29,307 nucleotides of DNA, taken from NCBI GenBank assembly GCA_964616275.1, contig CAZTUL010000025.1:1-29307 (forward strand). Direction: 5' to 3'. The notes below the pieces were generated by a model. That model did no database searches and was not told where the DNA came from. It worked only from the letters and a program-made list of their open reading frames with translations. The translations under genes were made by a program, and so were the position numbers. This stretch comes from CAYZJV01 sp964616275 (GTDB taxonomy: Bacteria; Spirochaetota; Spirochaetia; Sphaerochaetales; Sphaerochaetaceae). Positions within the stretch are counted from its first letter, which is position 1. The number at the start of each line of letters is the position of its first letter. Below, piece after piece: positions 15,112-23,339 of this stretch.

Positions 15112-15792
15112 ATGAAGCAGAAAAATTTACCAAAGGCTGTGCTATTCGATTTAGATGGTACGTTAGCAGATACCATTAGTGATATTACTCATGCAATGAA
15201 CGCAGTGATGAACGAATTGCATCTCTCTCCAATTACTGAAACTGACTGTAAACGGTATGTAGGGAAGGGGTTAAGAAATGCTTTAACGCTTGCACTGAAT
15301 GAAAAACACCTGTATCCAGATGAAACAGAAATTAAAGAATATCTTCATCTTCTCATGGATACGTATAGAAAACATCCGTTTGATAAATCACAAGCATATC
15401 CTGGAATTGATCAGTTTCTTGAAAAATTGGTTGCGGCTGGAATACAGCTCGGGGTACTATCCAATAAAGACGAACAGCTAGTCGTCATGATTGTTGATGC
15501 TCTTTTTGGACATGTCCCATTTGTGAGCGTAGCCGGGGCAACTTGTCGGTATCCGTCAAAACCGGATCCAACGTTGGCTCAAAGATTTGCACAAGAGGCA
15601 GGTCTACATGTTAGGGATGTGTTATTGATAGGTGATTCTGAGATTGATTATCATACCGCTCAGGCGGCAGGGATGCAAGTTGCATTGCTTACTTGGGGGT
15701 TCCGAAATCGTACGGAATTAGCTTCAAGTGGTTGCTTCCCACTTTATGACACTGTACGAGAGATTGAGACGGAGGTGTTTTTATGGCGATGA
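15112..15792 (+). CDS. HAD-family phosphatase, phosphoglycolate phosphatase-like
   Basis: Cytoplasmic Mg2+-dependent phosphatase of 226 aa. HAD motif I is FDLDGT with Asp13 and Asp15; motif II is VLSNK near residue 117; motif III Lys is in PSKPDP; motif IV is IGDSEIDYHTAQAAG. A helical cap inserted after motif I (about residues 20-90) puts it in the Gph/PGMB cap class; phosphoglycolate is the likeliest substrate but is not proven. The open frame extends upstream to 15031; the ATG at 15112 starts right before the FDLDGT strand and fits the promoter. It overlaps the phosphoglucomutase start by 10 nt, so the two are coupled. Confidence 0.87.
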   Translation: MKQKNLPKAVLFDLDGTLADTISDITHAMNAVMNELHLSPITETDCKRYVGKGLRNALTLALNEKHLYPDETEIKEYLHLLMDTYRKHPFDKSQAYPGIDQFLEKLVAAGIQLGVLSNKDEQLVVMIVDALFGHVPFVSVAGATCRYPSKPDPTLAQRFAQEAGLHVRDVLLIGDSEIDYHTAQAAGMQVALLTWGFRNRTELASSGCFPLYDTVREIETEVFLWR

Positions 15793-17501
15793 CTGAACAG
15801 GAGCGAGCACTCATTTACCAAAAAGCAAATGATTATGTACAACATGAAACTGAGCCAACGTTTCGGAAAGAAGTGGCTGATGCCCTAGATGAACATGCTG
15901 ATGATGATTTGTATGATCGATTTTATACTGCGTTAGCTTTTGGAACAGCAGGAATGAGAGGAGTAATTGGAGGAGGTACGAATAGAATTAACCCCTTTAT
16001 GGTACGTAAAGTTACTCAGGGATTTGCTGAATATCTGACATCACAAATTCCAGCTCCTTCCGTAGTGATTGCATATGATTCAAGAAATTTCTCCGAATTA
16101 TTTGCAAAACAAGCAGCACTTACGTTGTGTGCTAATGGGATACGTGTCTACCTGTATCAGGAACTGCATCCCGTGCCGATGTTGTCTTTCGCATTGCGTT
16201 CATTGCACGCGACCGCGGGAATTGTGATTACCGCTAGCCATAACCCTGCAAAGTATAATGGATATAAAGTGTATTGGTCTGACGGAGGGCAAGTAACGCC
16301 TCCTCACGATATTGGAATTGCACAAAGAGTTGCCTCCGTAGATGCCGGTGCTATAAGAAGTATGAGTCTTACTGAAGCAAAGGCCTCCGAATTGCTCTTG
16401 TCTGTTCCTTCTCAGATAGATGAAGACTACTATACTATGGTAGTTGAAAACCTTCCTCGTCCCGAAATATTTAAATCAAGTAAAGTGATAGTTTCGTATA
16501 CACCGCTGCACGGGTCGGGAAATGTTCCTGTTCGAACCATCCTTGGAAAGTTGGGAGTTCATTGTGAAGTAGTTGAACAGCAGGAACAACCGGACGGTGA
16601 TTTTCCAACAGTCTCTATGCCCAATCCCGAAGACCCACAGGCAATGCGATTGGCAATAGATTTAGGAATTGAAAAGAAAGCCGACATTGTGTTAGGAACA
16701 GATCCTGATGCAGACCGATTAGGTATTGCCATTCCATCAAATCTTGAAAAGACAAAGTATTCTCTCCTTTCCGGCAATCAGATTGCGGTGCTGCTGTGTG
16801 ATTATCTTCTTACCTCATGGAGAGATCATGCTCATGACAATACAAAGCAGCCGGTGATTGCAAAGTCGATAGTTACCACTGATCTTGTACGAGCTATGGC
16901 TGAAGCTCATGGGGCAGTATGCATTGATGTGTTGACGGGATTTAAATACATTGCTGAACAAATAGCTGCACTTGAACAATCTAAAGATCAATTCTTCTTG
17001 TTTGGATGTGAAGAGAGCTTCGGGTATTTATCTGTACCTCATGTTCGAGATAAAGATGCCGTTTCTACAGCGGTTCTTGCGGTTGAGATGATGAGTCATT
17101 ATGCTTCTCAGGGTATTTCATTACAATCGAGATTAGAAGAAATTTATCAGACCTATGGATACTATACAGAAACAGTATTGTCATTCACCTATGAAGGAAG
17201 TTCCGGTAAACAAAAAATGATCGATATTATGAAGCGGTTTAGAGAGCTAAAAGTTGGTGATGAATTTGCTGGTTATGCTATTTCCCACACCATGGACTTG
17301 CTCGATAACACACAATCTCAGCTTCCTCCCGCAGATGTTGTGATACTCCAATTTTCAACGGGAGATAAAATGGTGATTCGGCCTTCTGGGACGGAACCTA
17401 AAATTAAATACTATCTGTTCTTCCATGCTGAGGCAAAAGAGATGAATACCTGGAAAGCCTCACTTCAAGATCGGATTGCTCAGTTTAAATCTGAACTATA
17501 A
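15783..17501 (+). CDS. Phosphoglucomutase/phosphomannomutase
   Basis: Interconverts glucose-1-phosphate and glucose-6-phosphate (or the mannose pair), linking glycolysis with polysaccharide precursors. The 572-aa length matches the long bacterial PgcA-type enzymes. The phosphoserine loop is TASHNP with Ser152; the metal loop is DPDADR (307-312); the sugar-binding loop is EESFGYL (near 409-415); the phosphate-binding loop is RPSGTEPKIKYY near the C-terminus. FGTAGMRG at 53-60 is the family N-terminal mark. The ribosome site GGAGGTG (15771-15777) lies inside the phosphatase gene. Confidence 0.95.
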   Translation: MAMTEQERALIYQKANDYVQHETEPTFRKEVADALDEHADDDLYDRFYTALAFGTAGMRGVIGGGTNRINPFMVRKVTQGFAEYLTSQIPAPSVVIAYDSRNFSELFAKQAALTLCANGIRVYLYQELHPVPMLSFALRSLHATAGIVITASHNPAKYNGYKVYWSDGGQVTPPHDIGIAQRVASVDAGAIRSMSLTEAKASELLLSVPSQIDEDYYTMVVENLPRPEIFKSSKVIVSYTPLHGSGNVPVRTILGKLGVHCEVVEQQEQPDGDFPTVSMPNPEDPQAMRLAIDLGIEKKADIVLGTDPDADRLGIAIPSNLEKTKYSLLSGNQIAVLLCDYLLTSWRDHAHDNTKQPVIAKSIVTTDLVRAMAEAHGAVCIDVLTGFKYIAEQIAALEQSKDQFFLFGCEESFGYLSVPHVRDKDAVSTAVLAVEMMSHYASQGISLQSRLEEIYQTYGYYTETVLSFTYEGSSGKQKMIDIMKRFRELKVGDEFAGYAISHTMDLLDNTQSQLPPADVVILQFSTGDKMVIRPSGTEPKIKYYLFFHAEAKEMNTWKASLQDRIAQFKSEL

Positions 17502-17511
17502 GGATATACAT

Positions 17512-18294
17512 ATGCGATCAGGTTATATTATTAGACGAAATAGGGGAGGAACACTATATCTTACGGAGTTTGACGATCCAAAACTCGCAGGTACATGGAG
17601 TGAAGACGAAGAAATTGCTTGGTTCGCCTCTACAGGTTTGCATGCACAAGAGAAAGACGATGCTCTATTTTTACTATACAAAAGAATTGATCGCGGTGTT
17701 GACCGGTGGATTCAGGATGCACGATACATACCCCGGCTACTTATCTCTGCCCTGAGCTTTCTAGTTGTCTACTTTTTCTTCTCCTTAGCAATAAGAGATC
17801 CGCTACCGATGATTGACGAATTATTCATTGCGAGTGCGGCAGCTGTAATTACTGCCATGGGTCTTGCTCGACGAGACAAAAAGGGTGATGTTGCAATGAA
17901 ACAGCGCCTAGTACTTAAGCAGCAGGCATCGAGATCAGATTTTATTATTGAGGAAGGAATCGCTTCATATGAAGATTATTTAGATGAGTGTTCCCACCTC
18001 GATACCATCGATTTAGCCGAGCGGCTTACACTGACCACCTCTGAATCATTGCCGAGTCTTGTAATTCCCGAAGGGCGGACAGGGCCGTGGCAAGAGCAAC
18101 TTAATAATCTGCTGCTTCGTTCCATAGAACTCACCCATAAGCAGCTATTTACTAGATATAGACAAATCATTCGTGTACGGAACTCTGAACAAGGTGATGA
18201 ATCCTTAGCTGCACGTCTAGTAAAATTTTCGATGCAAGGTCAGATTGACCTTCCTTTACTCGCTCTTTTAGTCGAAGTAGAGAAGCAAAAATAA
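17512..18294 (+). CDS. Two-TM protein of unknown function
   Basis: No family is recognised. The 260-aa protein has a soluble N-terminal part (about 80 residues), two hydrophobic segments (around ISALSFLVVYFFFSLAI and MIDELFIASAAAVITAMGLA), and a C-terminal soluble part of about 125 residues that is helical and charged. The ATG at 17512 is preferred to an open frame that reaches 17476 because an AAGG site lies 7-8 nt before it and the upstream gene stops at 17501. It sits between phosphoglucomutase and comEC in the same run. Confidence 0.78.
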   Translation: MRSGYIIRRNRGGTLYLTEFDDPKLAGTWSEDEEIAWFASTGLHAQEKDDALFLLYKRIDRGVDRWIQDARYIPRLLISALSFLVVYFFFSLAIRDPLPMIDELFIASAAAVITAMGLARRDKKGDVAMKQRLVLKQQASRSDFIIEEGIASYEDYLDECSHLDTIDLAERLTLTTSESLPSLVIPEGRTGPWQEQLNNLLLRSIELTHKQLFTRYRQIIRVRNSEQGDESLAARLVKFSMQGQIDLPLLALLVEVEKQK

Positions 18295-18312
18295 TCTTAT
18301 TGCAGTTATCTT

Positions 18313-18331
18313 GGTATGTATAAAACATACC
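18313..18331 (+). repeat. Hairpin over the comEC start codon
   Basis: GGTATGT (18313-18319) and ACATACC (18325-18331) pair perfectly around a 5-nt loop. The ATG at 18316 is inside the stem. It could lower initiation at comEC unless opened by ribosomes leaving the gene just upstream (22 nt away). Confidence 0.45.
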
Positions 18332-19812
18332 AACTAGCTGAAACGGTTCCACTCGTTATCTCACTCTTTTTGTTAGTTATCGGTTACTGCTATCCCGATA
18401 TAACCACTTGGTTACAATTGAGTATCCTCATTATTCTTTGGATTTCAGGTGCAATTTTCTGTGTTTATATGATTCGTGTTCCGTTAAAAATTGTGTCTAT
18501 CTGTATGTGGTATTTTGCACTACTCATGTTTGTCTGGTTAACTATTATACAATTGCAACAAGATGAGTTACTTCAATTTCCTTTCCCACTTAAACAAATT
18601 CACACAATTTCTGGAACAATACGCACTGATGGAGCTATCAGCGAACAGAATAATACGGTTTTATCGATATTACTGGATTCGGCAAGTACATCTCGTAATG
18701 ACACAGGTTCTGCTCAAGGCAGCATTTCGGTGTTGATACCATCGAAACGAAATAATTTTATGGCTAATCAACACATTATCGCTTCTGGTACCCCTATAGA
18801 GATTGATGGATCCTTCGTATTTTTTGCGGAAAATATCAAAATTGTATGCGATGAACCATTACTTGTTCACAAGTGGAGATTATTTCGAACAAATACAATC
18901 AATGAATTACTGAGACGACTTGATTCCCTTCGATTCAATACCAGAGAACTCTGCTCCGGATTGCTTCTTGGGCGATTCTCTGCAGCAGGGGCATCGTTGA
19001 GAGAGCAATCAATAATGAGCGGCTGTGCACACATCTTAGCTCTCTCTGGAATGCATCTTCACGTAATACTTGCTGTTTTGGTATTCTTCCTTCGCAAAAT
19101 TAAGAAGAAAATAATAATCTCACTTCTGAGTATATGCTTTTCACTCCTCTACGTAGGAATTATCGGCCCTAAGCCTTCTCTCGTTCGAGCATGCATTATG
19201 GGTATACTAGGTACATTACTAATTCGATCATCCGGCAAAACAATTATTACTTGTTCGCTCATTATTCACACATTACTTGTCCCAAAAACACTTATCTCTA
19301 CCGGATCTATTCTATCGTACTATTCCTTGTTTGGTATTGTTTATGGTTCTCAATTTATATCCGCCCGTCTATCCAGCTATATGCCAAGAAACATATCGAT
19401 GGTGATTGCTACTACATGCAGTGCTTCCTTTTTTACTGCCCCATTATCATTTTTGCTGTTTGACTCGTGGAGAATAATAGGACTATTGATAAGTCCAGTG
19501 GTCGCCCCACTTGCTCTGTTTATTTTATTGGGGTCGTTTCTTTATGTCTTGGTACCCAGCACCCTAATTGGTAAATGCCTAGATAGTGTTGCAGATGTTT
19601 TCTTGAAAATTACACAATGGGGGGCAGCTTGGTCATTATCACACGAACATCTGAACCGCGTGAGTATGTTAATACTTAGTATTATTGTTATGTTGACTGT
19701 AATTGCTCTTCTCCAGTATGCTTCCCACGTTGAGCGAAAAAGGAGCCTGAGCAACTATGATTTGGGATTTTCCCTACGATTCCCCGCAAGCGATAATACG
19801 ACTTCTCTCTGA
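18316..19812 (+). CDS. comEC: ComEC/Rec2-type DNA uptake channel, membrane core only
   Basis: Inner-membrane channel of natural transformation that takes up single-stranded DNA. The signature GCAHILALSGMHLHV is at residues 236-250, followed by a run of hydrophobic helices. Residues 1-80 are hydrophobic and about 90-185 form the soluble OB-like segment. At 498 aa it lacks the C-terminal metallo-beta-lactamase domain of ~750-aa ComEC proteins; short forms are known. The start codon lies in a 7-bp hairpin (18313-18331) and has no clear Shine-Dalgarno. Its last 56 nt overlap the start of rsmA. No pilus or ComEA gene is in the window. Confidence 0.85.
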   Translation: MYKTYQLAETVPLVISLFLLVIGYCYPDITTWLQLSILIILWISGAIFCVYMIRVPLKIVSICMWYFALLMFVWLTIIQLQQDELLQFPFPLKQIHTISGTIRTDGAISEQNNTVLSILLDSASTSRNDTGSAQGSISVLIPSKRNNFMANQHIIASGTPIEIDGSFVFFAENIKIVCDEPLLVHKWRLFRTNTINELLRRLDSLRFNTRELCSGLLLGRFSAAGASLREQSIMSGCAHILALSGMHLHVILAVLVFFLRKIKKKIIISLLSICFSLLYVGIIGPKPSLVRACIMGILGTLLIRSSGKTIITCSLIIHTLLVPKTLISTGSILSYYSLFGIVYGSQFISARLSSYMPRNISMVIATTCSASFFTAPLSFLLFDSWRIIGLLISPVVAPLALFILLGSFLYVLVPSTLIGKCLDSVADVFLKITQWGAAWSLSHEHLNRVSMLILSIIVMLTVIALLQYASHVERKRSLSNYDLGFSLRFPASDNTTSL

Positions 19813-20638
19813 GCATGGATATGCGATGTCTAAAAAGTTTGGACAAAACTTTCTTATCTCTCCTTCAGCAAGAAATAAAATTGTGGATGCACTTGAACTA
19901 CGAGAGGCGGAACGTGTGTGGGAAATAGGCCCTGGTGTTGGAGCACTCACAAAATTATTACTGCTGCAACAGGTTGAACTCACTGCGTTCGAAATTGATC
20001 ACGGGTTTTCTGCAATTCTACGCGAACACGCTTTTCGCGATGAGTCGGGTTTTAACCTAGTAGAGGGTGATGTGTTAAAAACTTGGACAGAAATCTTTAG
20101 AGAAGATGGAATCCCCGATGCCATATGTGGGAATTTACCCTACAATATTGGATCAATTTGCATTGCCCGTATGCTGGAAGAACAGTGCACACCTAAACGA
20201 ATGGTTTTTACCTTACAAAAAGAGGTCGGTGATCGATTGGCAGCTTCACCTGGATCTAAACTCTGGTCCACATTGTCTATTCTTTCACAAATTGACTACA
20301 AAGTCTCTCAGGTCTGTACAATCCCCTCAGGATCATTCTTTCCTCCTCCGCAGGTGGACTCCGTGGTAATCCTTATGCAGAAAAGAGATACTCCTTTAGT
20401 TAAAATCGAACAAAGAGAACTGTTTCTCACCATGACCAGCGATTTATTTTCACAAAGAAGGAAAACTGTGAGAAATAACTTGTTACGTGGGAAACTTGGT
20501 TTATGGTACCGAAAAGAATCACTATTAGATGCACTCAATAATGCACATATCCTGGAAAACGAACGTGCTGAAAGATTAGATTTTAATCAATTGCTCACAC
20601 TTTCAGTTGCGATTTCACACATGGATAAGATTGGTTAA
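19757..20638 (+). CDS. rsmA: 16S rRNA (adenine1518-N6/adenine1519-N6)-dimethyltransferase
   Basis: Dimethylates two adjacent adenines in the 3' hairpin of 16S rRNA during small-subunit assembly (KsgA). The 293-aa protein has the lead KKFGQNFL (26-33), SAM-binding EIGPGVGALT (56-65), the catalytic motif NLPY (126-129) and FFPPPQVDS. The start at 19757 is preferred over ATG 19826 because the lead peptide DSPQAIIRLLSEHGY is usual in this family; an AGGAG lies about 12 nt upstream, inside comEC. It overlaps comEC by 56 nt in another frame. Confidence 0.95.
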   Translation: MIWDFPYDSPQAIIRLLSEHGYAMSKKFGQNFLISPSARNKIVDALELREAERVWEIGPGVGALTKLLLLQQVELTAFEIDHGFSAILREHAFRDESGFNLVEGDVLKTWTEIFREDGIPDAICGNLPYNIGSICIARMLEEQCTPKRMVFTLQKEVGDRLAASPGSKLWSTLSILSQIDYKVSQVCTIPSGSFFPPPQVDSVVILMQKRDTPLVKIEQRELFLTMTSDLFSQRRKTVRNNLLRGKLGLWYRKESLLDALNNAHILENERAERLDFNQLLTLSVAISHMDKIG

Positions 20639-20648
20639 CCTCAGGTGG

Positions 20649-22052
20649 TTACTCCTTCCAGGCATCTACCCATAATCCTTTTTTATACCGATAATAATTT
20701 AAAGATCCTCGTACCAAGAGGTCAGCAACCATACAACCCCAGGCAGCTTCAAGTCCAAAGCCAAATCCTAAAATAAGTATTGATGCTGGAATAAGTCGAA
20801 CTAACCACATTCCTATAAGTGAGTAGTAAAATGGCCATTTTGTATCTCCAGCACCTCGCAATATCCCCCCAACTACAATGCTCATGGCAAAAAATGGCTG
20901 AGCAAAAGCTTCTATTCTCAATACACGAGAACCAAGAGCAATTACCGCAGAGTCATGAGTAAAAAAACTCATGAGATTAGCAGAGAAGATAAACATCATT
21001 ACACCCATTCCACTCATGAGCATAATTCCCCATCGAAGACATCTGAAAGCAAAATCCCGTGCCATTTCTCGTTTTTCTGCCCCCAGGGATTGTGCCACCA
21101 ACGTAGTTGCAGCCATAGAAAATCCACTCACCGGCATATATGTAATAGATTCTGCAGTAATAGCTAAGTGATGTGCAGCAAGCGAGACAGTACCTATTCG
21201 AGTTACAAGAATGGTGAGTACTATTTGACCTAGCGATAGGGTAGCACGTTCGAGTGCCAAAGGAGTTCCTAATCTGAATACTTGCTGCATTACTTTCCAA
21301 TCGATTCTCCAAGAGACTCCTCTGAATGGAGTTTTCAAAGGAGAGTCTTTAAATACTAATACTCCCAGTAGAATTAAAGAACTTAGGACCATTGCAGAAG
21401 CCGTAGCAATCGCTGCACCTTTTACACCAAGATCAGCACCGGGCATGGTAAATTCAAAGCCGAGAACTGAAAGTTTCCTGGTTGGAAAGATGAGTATAAA
21501 GTTTCCAACGATATTTGCAATATTTGTAATAATATTACTAATCAAAGGACTTCTCGTATCACCACTGCTTCTAATCAGGTTAGCCATGAACATGAAAAGA
21601 ATAGTGAAAGGATATGCTGCTGCAATAAATCCCATATAAGTTGCTGCAGCTGGAGCTACTTGGGGTTCCACTCCAATCCATGTTGGGAGCAAAGGAGCGA
21701 TGCGCAGCATTATAGAGGTAACCACTAATGAAAGCCCAATTATTGCAAGCAGAGCCTGCCGCACAGTGTGGTGGACTGCCTGAGTATTATTTGCTCCAAT
21801 TTGACGGGCAGCAAGCACAGCAAAAGCTGCACCAAATGCATACATCATCCCATTCACAAGCCATATAGTTGAACTATTCACTGCTACAGCCGCAGTAGCG
21901 ACGGCTCCAAGAGAGCCTACCATCGCTGAATCCACATAGTGGACCATCGTCTGAAAACTCTGATCGAGTATAACAGGCCATGCCAACATCCAGATGGTCC
22001 GAGCCGGTGAATGAGATGAATCAATGAGCGACCTATGAGACCGAGAACTCAT
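20649..22052 (-). CDS. MATE family efflux transporter
   Basis: A 467-aa multidrug/Na+ antiporter-type permease with about 12 helices in two bundles. MATE marks are LAWPVILDQSFQTMVHYVDSAMVGSLG in helix 1-2 and the mirrored GTPLALERATLSLGQIVLTILVTRIG in the second half. AGGAGA and AAAGG upstream serve as ribosome site. Cargo cannot be assigned. A promoter is seen 60 nt upstream and the gene converges with rsmA, with 10 nt between stops. Confidence 0.92.
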   Translation of the reverse strand: MSSRSHRSLIDSSHSPARTIWMLAWPVILDQSFQTMVHYVDSAMVGSLGAVATAAVAVNSSTIWLVNGMMYAFGAAFAVLAARQIGANNTQAVHHTVRQALLAIIGLSLVVTSIMLRIAPLLPTWIGVEPQVAPAAATYMGFIAAAYPFTILFMFMANLIRSSGDTRSPLISNIITNIANIVGNFILIFPTRKLSVLGFEFTMPGADLGVKGAAIATASAMVLSSLILLGVLVFKDSPLKTPFRGVSWRIDWKVMQQVFRLGTPLALERATLSLGQIVLTILVTRIGTVSLAAHHLAITAESITYMPVSGFSMAATTLVAQSLGAEKREMARDFAFRCLRWGIMLMSGMGVMMFIFSANLMSFFTHDSAVIALGSRVLRIEAFAQPFFAMSIVVGGILRGAGDTKWPFYYSLIGMWLVRLIPASILILGFGFGLEAAWGCMVADLLVRGSLNYYRYKKGLWVDAWKE

Positions 22053-22111
22053 CTGGGTACCTTTCTCCTAAAACCGAGAAAATCTCGCTTTTGCATGTAT
22101 TTAGAATATTG

Positions 22112-22140
22112 AATGTAGTAAAGTATAGCTGTTTTGGCAA
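22112..22140 (-). promoter_or_regulatory. Promoter of the MATE gene
   Basis: On the - strand TTGCCA (22135-22140), 17 nt and TACATT (22112-22117). The start point would be near 22105, giving a 53-nt leader with a Shine-Dalgarno, in contrast to the leaderless genes. Confidence 0.42.
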
Positions 22141-22173
22141 CCTTATACGATGGTTCTAACCACGAATGTGTGC

Positions 22174-22201
22174 TCAGCACCATGTTCTCACATGGTGCTG
22201 A
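22174..22201 (-). terminator. Perfect 11-bp hairpin after pta
   Basis: TCAGCACCATG (22174-22184) and CATGGTGCTGA (22191-22201) pair perfectly round a 6-nt loop. It begins 16 nt after the pta stop on the - strand. No T-run follows on either strand. Probable 3' end of the pta mRNA. Confidence 0.65.
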
Positions 22202-22217
22202 AAGAGACCATATTTCG

Positions 22218-23213
22218 CTATTCGGCCTGTGCTAGTGTGATCGCACTGGTTACCACAATATCTTCAATGCTGCAGCCACGGGACAAATCACTTACCGGTC
22301 TGGCAAATCCTTGAAGAATTGGGCCATAGGCTTGTGCACCGGCGATACGTTGTACTAGTTTGTATCCAATATTTCCAGCCTGTAAATCGGGGAAAACTAA
22401 CACATTAGCCTTTCCTGCAACGGGAGAGCCGGGTGCTTTGCTCTCTCCAACAGAAGAGACGATTGCTGCATCCAGCTGAAGTTCTCCATCGGCAAGAATA
22501 TCGGGACGTTTTTCTTTAAGTAAAGTGAGTGCCGTGGTAACTTTATCGACAAGGGGACCTTTTGCTGAACCCTTTGTGGAGTAAGAGAGAAGTGCAACAG
22601 CGGGTTCTACACCTAAATAAGTACGGCAAGACTCAGCAGAAGCCTCTGCAATTTCTGCCAATTGTTCTGCAGTAGGTTCGGGAATGGTAGCACAGTCGCT
22701 AAAAATAAAAGATCCTTGTGCACCGAGCTGTGTGTTGTTAGTTGCCATAACAAAACAGGATGAAGCACTCTTGATGCCCGGTTTTGTTTTAATAATTTGA
22801 AATGAGGCCAGTAATACATTTCCAGTAGTGTTCTCAGCACCTGCAACCATTGCATCGGCTTTATTAAGATGTACCATCATAGCTCCAAAGCGAAGTTGGT
22901 CATCCATAAGGGTGAACGCCTCCTCTTTGGTCATTCCTTTGTGTTTTCGTAACTCGTAATATTCAAGTGAGAATGATTGTCGTAAGTCCGAATCTGCTGG
23001 GTCTATAACGGTAATACCTTCGAGTGAAATACCCACATCCTGTGCAGTCTTCATGACACTTTCTATTTTCCCAAGCAATGTTACGCTTGACGCAAGTTTT
23101 TCATCTATGATTCTACGAGCCGCGGCAACGGTACGAGGTTCGGTTCCTTCTGGTAAAACCAGTGCTTTTTGCAGCTGGACTGCCTTTGCTTTCATTTTCT
23201 CTGCAAATGTCAT
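22218..23213 (-). CDS. pta: Phosphate acetyltransferase
   Basis: Converts acetyl-CoA and phosphate to acetyl phosphate, the step before ATP formation by acetate kinase in fermenters. The 331-aa length is that of the short, catalytic-domain-only Pta. Family marks include ALVLPEGTEPRTVAAA near the N-terminus, AGAENTTGNVLLASFQIIKTKPG in the middle, and NVLVFPDLQAGNIGYKLVQR-like sequence followed by GPILQGFARPVSDLSRG near the C-terminus. CAGGAGA lies 6 nt before the ATG. Acetate kinase is not in the window. Divergent from tyrA. Confidence 0.96.
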   Translation of the reverse strand: MTFAEKMKAKAVQLQKALVLPEGTEPRTVAAARRIIDEKLASSVTLLGKIESVMKTAQDVGISLEGITVIDPADSDLRQSFSLEYYELRKHKGMTKEEAFTLMDDQLRFGAMMVHLNKADAMVAGAENTTGNVLLASFQIIKTKPGIKSASSCFVMATNNTQLGAQGSFIFSDCATIPEPTAEQLAEIAEASAESCRTYLGVEPAVALLSYSTKGSAKGPLVDKVTTALTLLKEKRPDILADGELQLDAAIVSSVGESKAPGSPVAGKANVLVFPDLQAGNIGYKLVQRIAGAQAYGPILQGFARPVSDLSRGCSIEDIVVTSAITLAQAE

Positions 23214-23303
23214 GAATATCTCCTGTTAGATTAACGAATTTTTCATCACTAGGATATCATATTGACCAATACAATTGAATAGACAAATGCTGTTTTTGTC
23301 CGA

Positions 23304-23339
23304 TTGTCTGTTTCTTGAGAATTATGTTAGGATGCGTTC
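23304..23339 (+). promoter_or_regulatory. Possible leaderless promoter for tyrA
   Basis: TTGTCT (23304-23309), 18 nt, TAGGAT (23328-23333), then 6 nt and the ATG at 23340. The AGGA within the -10 could instead act as a weak Shine-Dalgarno, so this case is ambiguous. Confidence 0.38.

Noticed and set aside
15056..15133. Longer N-terminus of the MFS protein
   Set aside because: It would overlap the HAD gene and run through both promoters; the added residues are not like an MFS lead.
17476..17511. Upstream start for the two-TM protein
   Set aside because: Overlaps the phosphoglucomutase end and has no ribosome site; ATG 17512 has one.
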